Position numbers and translations under genes: made by a program
Source of the DNA: an uncultured Acidimicrobiaceae bacterium
GTDB lineage: Bacteria > Actinomycetota > Acidimicrobiia > Acidimicrobiales > RAAP-2
Direction of reading: 5' to 3'
DNA: 5,418 bases
Assembly: GCA_937894805.1 (NCBI GenBank)
Contig: CALAYR010000056.1
Location: forward strand, 1 to 5,418
Notes under the pieces: generated by a model
What the model was told of the DNA's origin: nothing
The model's input: only the letters and a program-made list of their open reading frames with translations
Database searches by the model: none
In this document: piece after piece, positions 1-5,384 of the stretch
Numbering within the stretch: position 1 is the first letter of the stretch
How the letters are laid out: each line of letters opens with the position of its first letter

Positions 1-50
1 GATCTACACAGGCGAAGACACTCTTTCCCTACACGACGCTCTTCCGATCT
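1..50 (+). other. Illumina P5/i5 adapter (synthetic contamination)
   Basis: This stretch is library adapter, not biology. Bases 1-9 are the end of the P5 arm, 10-17 (AGGCGAAG) are an 8-base i5 index that I recognise as one of the TruSeq HT set, and 18-50 are the Read 1 sequencing-primer site ending in GCTCTTCCGATCT. The first insert base is 51. Adapter here means a read-through from a short insert was left untrimmed and built into the contig, so the true neighbouring sequence of the left insert is unknown. Confidence 0.98.
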
Positions 51-1046
51 CGTGCCGAGGCCAACCGGGCTGGAGGTGAGCGTCTGGCCAGTCGCCGCGA
101 TGGTTTCGTAGACCGAGCTCGTGCCGAGAATCACGGTGCCGCCGTTGACGGTGAGATTGCCGTTGAACGTGTTGCTGCCGGTGAGTTCCACCGAACCGGT
201 GCCGGCGAGCACGAGGCCCGCGGCGGAACCGAAGGAGTTCTTAACCAAGCCGGACAGCACCAAGCTCGTGGGCGCGAGGCCCGAGGTGGTGATGGTGCGG
301 TCAAAGCCCGCCAGTTCCCACGGCGTGGAGATGGTCGGGACGTAGAGGGTGTTGTCGTTGACGACGGTGACGGCGCCGGTCGTGCCGCTGATCGCCATAT
401 TGCCGGTGCCCGAGACGGTGATGGCCGAACCGGTAGCGAGGTTGGCCGGCTGGTTGAGCGTCAACGAAGCGATGGTGTTGGAGCCAGCGCCGAGGTTGAA
501 CGTGCCGGAACCATTGATGGTCACGGTGGAGGTGGGACCGAAAGAACCCGAGGCCGCCGTCGCGGTGAGGCCAAACATCGTGTTCATCTTGTCGACGTTG
601 ACCGTGCCGCCGTTGATGACCAAGTTGCCCGGCAGCAGCGTGCCGCCGAAGATACCACCGGTGCCGGCCGTGCCGTTACCCAGCTGGAGGGTGCCAGCGT
701 TGACGTAGGTCGTGCCCGAGTAAGTATTGGAGAACAACGTGCCCAGCGGGGCGCCGAAGGTGATGGTCGCTCCGGCGGAGATGTTCGCCGTGGTAGCCGC
801 CGAGAGCGTGACAGTGTTGCCGGATACCGCCGCGACGGTCGCTCCGACCGGGATGCCTGCGCCGATGACCGACTGACCGACGGCCACGCCGGCGGCATTC
901 TGCAGGGCCAGCGCCGTGACGCCTGTGTTCGTGGCGGCGGCCGGAGTCGTCAGACCAAGCGGGGCCAGGCCGAAGAAGAGGTTACCGGTCGCAGAAGCGG
1001 TCGCGTTGTTCGACAGGGTCACGCCGGTCGTGCCGGACGAAATATT
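51..1046 (-). CDS. Fragment of an autotransporter-type beta-strand repeat (PATR) surface protein, open at both ends
   Basis: Read on the minus strand, this frame is open for about 330 codons with no start and no stop. It begins at a chimeric join and ends at adapter. The composition is dominated by Gly, Thr, Ser, Asn, Val and Ala, with no cysteine seen and almost no charge, as in parallel beta-helix passenger domains. Diagnostic pieces are NTYSGTTYVNAGTLQLGNG, NLVINGGTVNVDK and SNTFNGNLTVNGGTVILGT, which match the PATR pattern (N-T-[YF]-x-G-x-T-x-V-x-x-G-T-[LV]-x-L-G). A further part reading VGQSVIGAGIPVGATVAAVS resembles spacer modules between such repeats. Proteins of this family are usually very large, secreted or outer-membrane anchored, and common in Verrucomicrobiota. 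Function beyond a surface or adhesin-like role cannot be read. The GC-rich third positions and Gram-negative family type differ from the rest of the window, supporting a foreign insert. Plus-strand open frames here are shadows of this repeat. Confidence 0.82.
120..173 (-). repeat. PATR-type beta-strand repeat unit 2
   Basis: The unit encodes NTFNGNLTVNGGTVILGT, aligning residue for residue with unit 1 (NT-aromatic-x-G-x-x-x-V-N-x-G-T-x-x-L-G). The two units lie about 185 codons apart, so they are dispersed protein-level repeats and not a tandem DNA repeat. Confidence 0.68.
672..728 (-). repeat. PATR-type beta-strand repeat unit 1
   Basis: The unit encodes NTYSGTTYVNAGTLQLGNG. It shows the expected order: N-T-aromatic, S-G-T-T, x-V-N-A-G-T-L, then L-G-N. 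It is followed about 15 codons later by a partial echo (NLVINGGTVNVDK, near 600-636). Confidence 0.7.
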
Positions 1047-1050
1047 GATG
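1036..1050. other. Probable chimeric junction between two unrelated inserts
   Basis: On the left, the minus-strand repeat protein reads cleanly to about 1047 (residues INISSGTTGV) and meets a TAG stop at 1056-1058. On the right, plus-strand sigma-factor sequence is recognisable from about 1039-1045 (residues EILMLHYW). The two identities abut or overlap within about 10 bases, opposite in strand, with no intergenic DNA, promoter or gene end for either. A short shared stretch such as GAAATATT could have served as the false overlap. The exact breakpoint cannot be fixed without the parent sequences. Confidence 0.75.
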
Positions 1051-1185
1051 TTGCACTATTGGGATGATCTGACGATTGAGCAAATCGCCACCACTACGGG
1101 CGCGACCGTAAACGCCGCCTCGGTCCGTCTTTCGAGGGCGCGCAAGCGATTTCGAGAGGCCTTTGCCAAATTTGAAGAATCATGA
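1042..1185 (+). CDS. C-terminal end of an ECF-type RNA polymerase sigma factor (5'-truncated by the junction)
   Basis: Only the last 47 residues are present. They form sigma region 4, the helix-turn-helix that contacts the -35 element. LHYWDDLTIEQIATTTG is the classic 'L-x-x-W-x-x-L-[ST]-x-x-E-I-A' lead-in with the first helix, and ATVNAASVRLSRARKRFREA is the turn plus recognition helix with the typical V-x-x-R-L-x-R-A-R-K-R-[FL] run. The gene ends at TGA 1183-1185 after a short acidic tail (KFEES). Region 2 and the real start are missing, so the subgroup cannot be assigned. An open frame does run back to an ATG at 916, but that upstream part is antisense to the repeat protein and is not sigma sequence. 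The next gene begins 48 bases downstream on the same strand and encodes a membrane protein, the usual place for a regulator of an ECF sigma factor. Confidence 0.83.
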   Translation: MLMLHYWDDLTIEQIATTTGATVNAASVRLSRARKRFREAFAKFEES

Positions 1186-1219
1186 AATTTTTTACGTTGT
1201 GGCGACATAACTAAGTACT

Positions 1220-1226
1220 GAAGGGA
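1220..1226 (+). promoter_or_regulatory. Ribosome binding site of the 1234 gene
   Basis: GAAGGGA lies 7 bases before ATG 1234, a good Shine-Dalgarno distance. It supports this ATG as the true start. Confidence 0.6.
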
Positions 1227-1233
1227 ATACAGA

Positions 1234-2484
1234 ATGACTAATGAATTCGACCGACTCCGAGCTGCTAACCCGGCAACTGACGCCACCTATGAGCACGGTG
1301 ACTTGGCTGCTGTTGCCCGTCGCGCTGCATTGCCAACGCCGAATGCACCCACTCGATTCGCACAGGGCTTCCGCCTCAAGATGGCCTCCGCGGCCATGGC
1401 GGCCACCCTTCTGACTTCTGGCGGGATTGTCGCTTTGGAGTCCAGCTCATCGCCACTGCCAATCTTGAGTCTCGGGGCGAATTCTTCTTCCACTGCACCC
1501 AAGTCGGAAAGTCTCCCCACGCCGGGAGGGCTCAGTGATTCGAAGATTGCCGGCGGTAGTCAAAGTTCCATGAGGATCTGGGGAACCTACGAATTCACAG
1601 CATCAGACTCCCTTTCAAGTGCGCCGAGCCAGGCACCCGTCTACAGGGTTTCCGGTGTTAGCGATGGCGACAGCCTGGCTATCGCTCTGGCCAAGGCGCT
1701 AGGTGTTTTTGATGCGACCGTGGATGTCAGGGTGACTGATGGTTACGGCGGGATGCCCATGAAGTGGTACGAGTACGCGACTGACAATGGATCCATCTCG
1801 GTGACTGTCAGCGAGCAAGGCGCCACAACGTGGTACTTCTCGTCGCCGGCCGTGGTAACCCCGAGCGACAATTCTCTCAACGTAAACACCCTTACCAAGC
1901 GTGAATTGGCTTCGTGGTCGAATGGCGTGATTGACAGTCTTCGATTCGACCTTTCCCTTGGCGATGCGACATATTCGATCTATGGCGACCAGGGGAGCGT
2001 TAGCTACCAGGTGCTCGTCGATGGCATTGTGACCGACATGTCCGTGTCACTCGGGTTCAACAACGAAGGAGCGGTGCTCTGGGCAAATGGAACCGTGGCG
2101 ACGTTTGATCGTGTGGGGAACTACCCGTTGATTTCCGAGACCGCTGGTGTTGACAACTTGTCCACCGGCTCGCTGTACGGCGGCAGTCCAGTTGCCAAGT
2201 CTGACGCCGCCGCCGGCTGGTATGGCGATAGCCCTGAACTTTCTTCGACTGACACGGAGACCGTCGTAGTGCCGCCAGTGATCAAGGTGTTAATTACTTC
2301 GGCCACAGTGCATCTCAGTACACAGCAATTAACCGACGGGACCGTCTGGTTAATCCCGACATTCTCGTACTCCGGTACGACCACCAATGAAGACGGCACC
2401 ACAATGGAATCCACGTGGAGCACGATTGCGGTCGATCCTGACTACCTCAAGATCTCAGTGCGTCCTTCCCCGATTGTCTACTAA
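1234..2484 (+). CDS. Cysteine-free single-pass membrane protein downstream of a sigma factor; possible sigma regulator
   Basis: This is a 416-residue protein that I cannot name. Residues 1-48 are a short, presumably cytoplasmic part beginning with DRLRAANP, a motif I associate with actinobacterial proteins encoded next to ECF sigma genes. Residues about 49-68 (ASAAMAATLLTSGGIVAL) form one hydrophobic segment, preceded by Arg/Lys (R41, R47, K49), giving an N-in, C-out topology. Residues about 69-110 are a Ser/Pro/Gly-rich linker, and the rest is a secreted Ser/Thr/Val/Tyr-rich domain, probably beta-rich. PVYRVSG near residue 135, LAKALGV near 155 and a YPLIS stretch near 300 resemble a recurring actinobacterial extracytoplasmic family. 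There is no cysteine anywhere, so no zinc-binding anti-sigma H-x3-C-x2-C motif and no lipobox. The inferred role is a membrane sensor or anti-sigma-like partner of the preceding sigma factor, based on context and topology only. The SD-led ATG start is convincing. Confidence 0.72.
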   Translation: MTNEFDRLRAANPATDATYEHGDLAAVARRAALPTPNAPTRFAQGFRLKMASAAMAATLLTSGGIVALESSSSPLPILSLGANSSSTAPKSESLPTPGGLSDSKIAGGSQSSMRIWGTYEFTASDSLSSAPSQAPVYRVSGVSDGDSLAIALAKALGVFDATVDVRVTDGYGGMPMKWYEYATDNGSISVTVSEQGATTWYFSSPAVVTPSDNSLNVNTLTKRELASWSNGVIDSLRFDLSLGDATYSIYGDQGSVSYQVLVDGIVTDMSVSLGFNNEGAVLWANGTVATFDRVGNYPLISETAGVDNLSTGSLYGGSPVAKSDAAAGWYGDSPELSSTDTETVVVPPVIKVLITSATVHLSTQQLTDGTVWLIPTFSYSGTTTNEDGTTMESTWSTIAVDPDYLKISVRPSPIVY

Positions 2485-2497
2485 CTAACAACAACTG

Positions 2498-2522
2498 GGG
2501 TTCAGAGTCAACGAACTGACCC
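2498..2522 (+). terminator. Weak hairpin after the membrane-protein gene
   Basis: GGGTTCAG (2498-2505) can pair with CTGACCC (2516-2522) as a 7-bp stem with one bulged T and a 10-base loop, 13 bases after the stop codon. No T-run follows, so this is at best a weak or factor-assisted terminator. It also overlaps the probable upstream promoter zone of the next gene. Confidence 0.25.
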
Positions 2523-2532
2523 GCTTGCGTTC

Positions 2533-2538
2533 TAGGCT
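2533..2538 (+). promoter_or_regulatory. -10 box of a probable leaderless promoter for the isomerase-family gene
   Basis: TAGGCT fits the actinobacterial TANNNT -10 pattern and stands exactly 6 bases before GTG 2545. Transcription would then begin at or next to the start codon. No Shine-Dalgarno sequence is visible before the GTG, which fits a leaderless message. No good -35 element is seen at 17-18 bases upstream. Confidence 0.45.
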
Positions 2539-2544
2539 CACTCC

Positions 2545-3201
2545 GTGGATATTTCAGTCGAAAACATTGGTGATGTAGCACTCGTCCGTTGGAACGATGG
2601 TCAGAATCGAATCAATCTTGATTCGATAGATCGTCTTCGCTCGATCTTTCGGGAATTGGCCGAACGTGACGGGCAACTGGCGGTCGTGTGGACTGGTGCG
2701 GACAAGTTCTTCTCGAACGGCTTGGACCTCGATCGTTTTGGTAACAACCCTGAAGAGATGGGAGAGACTCTTCTTCAACTCGATCGGCTCTTCGGCCAAC
2801 TCATGGTCTTCCCCGGGTATCTGATTGCGGCGCTCAACGGCCACACCTTTGCGGGCGGCGCCATGTTGTCGCTTACGGCCGACTACCGAATCATGCGAAG
2901 TGACCGCGGTTACTGGTGCCTTAATGAAGTAGACATCAACATGTTCTTACCCCCAAACATGGCCGACGTCGTACTCGCCAGGTTGCCGAAAAATTCTGCG
3001 CTCGAAGCGATGAACACCGCTCGCCGGTACTCCGCAGCGGAGGCCAAGGAGGCGGGGATTGTGGAAGCGATTGCCGAAGGCGATGACGTCCTGGCGAAGG
3101 CGTTGGAGTACGCCGCTGTGATTGCTCAAAAGAACCGTCGGGGTATTGCCACCCATAAGGAGTACATCTTCGGCGACTTGGCGCGCCAACTGCAGGCTTA
3201 A
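2545..3201 (+). CDS. Enoyl-CoA hydratase/isomerase family protein, delta3-delta2-enoyl-CoA isomerase-like
   Basis: This 218-residue cytoplasmic crotonase-fold enzyme acts on acyl-CoA thioesters, probably shifting double bonds for beta-oxidation of unsaturated fatty acids. Residues 55-62 (FFSNGLDL) form the first oxyanion-hole strand. Residues 99-106 (GHTFAGGA) form the second oxyanion hole and CoA-binding turn, followed by the TADYRIM element. The two catalytic Glu of true hydratases fall at M107 and E128. Only the second is kept, in LNEVDI, which is the arrangement of delta3-delta2 isomerases. The stretch MRSDRGYWCLNEVDI is close to what I recall of plant peroxisomal isomerases. At 218 residues it is somewhat shorter than hydratases (about 255). 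The start is GTG 2545, supported by the -10 box 6 bases upstream and the normal family N-terminus. Its stop codon interlocks with that of the convergent rmlA. It shows no functional link to the rml genes. Family is certain; the exact substrate is inferred. Confidence 0.88.
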   Translation: MDISVENIGDVALVRWNDGQNRINLDSIDRLRSIFRELAERDGQLAVVWTGADKFFSNGLDLDRFGNNPEEMGETLLQLDRLFGQLMVFPGYLIAALNGHTFAGGAMLSLTADYRIMRSDRGYWCLNEVDINMFLPPNMADVVLARLPKNSALEAMNTARRYSAAEAKEAGIVEAIAEGDDVLAKALEYAAVIAQKNRRGIATHKEYIFGDLARQLQA

Positions 3202-3983
3202 GCCAACCAACCCATGTCTTGTGCAATCTGCACGGGATCGGCAATCACTAGACCGGAGTGCAGTTGTAGCGTCCGGATCAATCCCGCCGCTTCAAAGAGG
3301 GACTCGTGCGTACCGGTATCGAGCCACGTCGTCGTGCGCGGCAAGATATCGACGCGTAGTTCACCGAGTTCGAGATAAACATTGTTGAGCGCGGTGATTT
3401 CGATCTCACCCCGAGCACTGGGCTTGAGCTCTTTGGCGAAAGCGCTGGCACGTTCGTCGTAAAAATAAATTCCGGGAACTGCATAGTTGCTCTTGGGAGC
3501 GACGGGCTTTTCCTCGAGCGACAAGACGCGACCAGATTCGTCGAACTCCACTACTCCGTAGGAGGTGGCGTCGGCAACTTGGTAGGCAAAAATCTGGGCT
3601 CCTGAGACGTTGTTGAACTTTTGGAGTTGCGTGCCGAGTCCAGGTCCGTAAAAGAGATTGTCGCCGAGAATTAGACAGGACTTTTGACCGCCAAGGAACT
3701 CTTCGCCAATGATGAAGGCTTCGGCCAGTCCATTAGGTGCGAGCTGGGTGGCGAAGGTGATGGAGATTCCGAACTGTGATCCGTCGCCGAGTAACCGTTC
3801 GAATGCAGGTCGATCATGCGGGGTGGTGATAATCAGGATCTCGCGAAGACCGGCCAGCATCAGGGTGCTGAGGGGGTAATAAATCATGGGCTTGTCGTAA
3901 ATAGGCAGGAGTTGCTTCGAAACGGCTTTAGTAATGGGGTGTAGCCGCGTTCCGCTGCCACCCGCCAGAATGATTCCCTTCAC
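3198..3983 (-). CDS. rmlA: Glucose-1-phosphate thymidylyltransferase (short C-terminus)
   Basis: The enzyme joins dTTP and glucose-1-phosphate to give dTDP-glucose and pyrophosphate, the first step to dTDP-L-rhamnose, in the cytoplasm. The 261 residues show the nucleotidyltransferase signature GGSGTRL (8-14) with K23, the Mg-binding LGDN (106-109), EEKP (157-160), GIYFYD (171-176), GEIEIT (192-197) and WLDTGT (220-225, second metal Asp at 222). All catalytic positions expected for the family are present. Relatives are usually about 288-293 residues. This protein stops right after the DMGWL element and lacks the last ~28 residues, and the sequence beyond the stop does not encode the missing tail in that frame. 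The start is GTG (3983-3981). There is no Shine-Dalgarno sequence, but a -10-like box lies 6 bases upstream. It is divergent from rmlB across 50 bases, so the rml genes form a divergent cluster. Function is near certain; the shortness may be natural. Confidence 0.95.
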   Translation of the reverse strand: MKGIILAGGSGTRLHPITKAVSKQLLPIYDKPMIYYPLSTLMLAGLREILIITTPHDRPAFERLLGDGSQFGISITFATQLAPNGLAEAFIIGEEFLGGQKSCLILGDNLFYGPGLGTQLQKFNNVSGAQIFAYQVADATSYGVVEFDESGRVLSLEEKPVAPKSNYAVPGIYFYDERASAFAKELKPSARGEIEITALNNVYLELGELRVDILPRTTTWLDTGTHESLFEAAGLIRTLQLHSGLVIADPVQIAQDMGWLA

Positions 3984-3987
3984 GTAA

Positions 3988-3996
3988 CTAGTCTAG
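3988..3996. repeat. CTAG-T-CTAG palindrome between rmlA and rmlB
   Basis: This 9-base inverted repeat has CTAG arms and contains TAGACT on the minus strand (proposed rmlA -10) and TAGTCT on the plus strand (3989-3994), a possible but weakly supported -10 for rmlB. If both are used, the two promoters overlap and cannot be occupied at once. Confidence 0.3.
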
Positions 3997-4018
3997 GTCT
4001 GGTATTTCGAAGGTTCAG
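3990..4018 (-). promoter_or_regulatory. Probable leaderless promoter of rmlA
   Basis: On the minus strand, CTGAAC (4018-4013) stands 17 bases before TAGACT (3995-3990), which in turn ends 6 bases before the GTG start of rmlA. TAGACT fits TANNNT, and the spacing places transcription initiation at the start codon. CTGAAC is an imperfect -35. The same 6-base -10-to-start spacing occurs at the 2545 gene. Confidence 0.48.
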
Positions 4019-4020
4019 TT

Positions 4021-4026
4021 GAGGGG
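4021..4026 (+). promoter_or_regulatory. Ribosome binding site that sets the rmlB start
   Basis: GAGGGG lies 7 bases before GTG 4034, so GTG 4034 is preferred over the in-frame TTG at 4019, which would place the ribosome site inside the coding sequence. An ATG at 4029 is out of frame. Confidence 0.65.
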
Positions 4027-4033
4027 AAATGTC

Positions 4034-5011
4034 GTGAAGCTCGTGATTACAGGTGCGGCCGGATTTATCGGCTCACGGCTCGCGGAACGCAGCCTGGAAG
4101 AGGCTGAACGGCTGGGCTACAACAGCATTGTTCTGCTCGACGCATTGACCTATTCGGGTCGTCGCGAGAATATGGACGCCGTTCTTCGTGATTCTCGCGT
4201 GACCTTTGTTCACGCCTCGATTAATGATGCCGAGATGGTCGACGAGGTTTTGGCAGGAGCACATTCGGTTTTGCACCTAGCGGCAGAGAGTCACGTAGAC
4301 CGCTCGATCCAGGGTGCCCAGCCCTTCTTTATTACCAATGTTCTCGGAACGCAGCAGTTGCTCGAGAGTTCCCGCCGCGGTGGTGTTAGCAAGTTCGTCC
4401 ACGTTTCAACTGATGAGGTCTACGGCTCAATCGACGAAGGCTCGTGGCGCGAAGACCACATCCTGGAGCCCAACTCGCCGTACTCGGCAAGTAAGGCCGG
4501 CTCCGACTTGGCGGCTCTGGCGTATCACACGACCTTTGGGCTGGACGTCAGCGTTACGCGTTGATCCAACAACTATGGTCCACGTCAGTATCCGGAGAAA
4601 GTGATTCCTCTCTTTGTGTCTAACTTGATTGACGGCATCAAGGTTCCGCTCTACGGCGATGGTCTCAACGTCCGCGACTGGCTCCACGTTGACGATCACT
4701 GTCAGGGAATTTTGAAGGTTCTCGAAGGCGGCCGGTCAGGCGAGATTTACAACATCGGCGGCGGCACCGAACTGACCAACTACGAAATCACGTTGAAGCT
4801 GCTGGAGCTGTGTGGTGCAAGCACCGACATGATTGAGCCCGTGGCTGACCGCTTGGGCCACGACCGTCGTTACTCAGTGGACTGCACCAAGATTTCGACC
4901 GAACTCGGGTACCAACCCCTCGTTCCCTTTGAGGCCGGCCTCGAAGACACGGTGCGCTGGTACTACGACAACGAAGCATGGTGGCGCCCACTGAAGGCTG
5001 TGAAGAGTTGA
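4034..5011 (+). CDS. rmlB: dTDP-glucose 4,6-dehydratase, interrupted by one in-frame TGA
   Basis: The enzyme converts dTDP-glucose to dTDP-4-keto-6-deoxyglucose with bound NAD, the second step to dTDP-rhamnose. Counting from GTG 4034, the protein would be 325 residues, normal for the family. It shows the Rossmann loop TGAAGFIGS (6-14), D36 for NAD ribose, LHLAAESHVDRS, the catalytic STDEVYG with T126, D127 and E128, and YSASK with Y150 and K154. Codon 177 (4562-4564) is TGA. Relatives read VTRCSNNYGP here, so TGA replaces Cys (TGC or TGT), a one-base change. The frame is intact afterwards (SNNYGPRQYPEK, then NVRDWLHVDDHC and IYNIGGG), so this is a point nonsense change and not a frameshift. 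The first part alone would lack the substrate-binding C-terminal domain. A sequencing or assembly error is most likely, with a recent mutation next. The start codon of rmlC overlaps its stop by 4 bases (TTGA), so the two are co-translated. Confidence 0.93.
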
Positions 5012-5384
5012 ACCTCGAAGAGCTTTCGATTGCTGGTCTCTTCAAAATGACCTCACCCGTTTGGGGCGATGATCGAGGATTTTTTCGCGAGTGGTTCAAA
5101 TTGCCCGATCTCAACGAGGCGGGCATCGACTTCACCGCCGCCCAGGCCAATCTTTCAAGATCGGCTCGCAACGTAGTTCGTGGTCTCCACTTTTCGGTGG
5201 CCCCCGAAGGTCAGGCCAAGGTCGTTACCTGTGCCGAGGGCGAACTGGTTGATGTGATGGTGGACCTCCGAGTCGGCTCACCAACCTTCGGCCAGACGGA
5301 ACTAGTCACCCTGCGCGGCGGAGACGGAGTTTCGCTCTACCTTCCTTCAGGTATTGGCCACGGCTTCTGTGCAACGAGTGATGA
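5008..5384 (+). CDS. rmlC: dTDP-4-dehydrorhamnose 3,5-epimerase, N-terminal part (cut by adapter)
   Basis: The enzyme epimerises C3 and C5 of dTDP-4-keto-6-deoxyglucose, the third step to dTDP-L-rhamnose. About 125 residues of a usual ~180-200 are present. Seen are WGDDRGFFREWF (19-30), the substrate-phosphate and sugar-binding RGLHF with catalytic-type H61, K71 in GQAKVV, GELVDVMVDLR (78-88), GSPTFG (90-95) and LPSGIGHGF (112-120). These are all the core cupin motifs up to the point where the adapter begins. Translation to the adapter stays open, so the loss is technical. The TTG at 5008 is chosen because it gives the full family N-terminus and overlaps the rmlB stop as TTGA. ATG 5047 would delete the first strand. 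A GAAGAG lies just upstream, rather close. In many actinomycetes this domain is fused to an RmlD reductase, which cannot be tested here. Confidence 0.93.

Noticed and set aside
121..708. Two plus-strand open frames (121-345 and 349-708), Val/Pro-rich.
   Set aside because: They are antisense to the PATR-type coding frame, and their Pro/Val-rich composition is the mirror of Gly/Asn/Thr codons. No ribosome site or family motif is seen.
584..898. Minus-strand 104-residue Arg/Ser-rich open frame.
   Set aside because: It is an out-of-frame reading of the repeat protein on the same strand, with low-complexity Arg/Ser/Pro composition.
916..1041. Extension of the sigma factor back to ATG 916.
   Set aside because: Residues encoded before about 1042 are antisense repeat-protein sequence and show no sigma region 2 or linker; the fusion is an artefact of the join.
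1186..1233. T-run after the sigma stop as a terminator.
   Set aside because: A run of T follows the stop, but there is only the short AAATTT repeat around it and no GC-rich stem. The two genes are more likely co-transcribed.
2936..3388. Several overlapping open frames on both strands around the isomerase/rmlA boundary.
   Set aside because: All are shadows of two well-recognised genes and have no motifs or ribosome sites of their own.
4562..4600. Selenocysteine or recoded TGA in rmlB.
   Set aside because: A Cys-to-TGA position invites this idea, but the Cys is not a catalytic redox residue of RmlB. I see no convincing SECIS-like hairpin just downstream, and TGA is used as a normal stop elsewhere in the window (sigma gene and the rmlB end).
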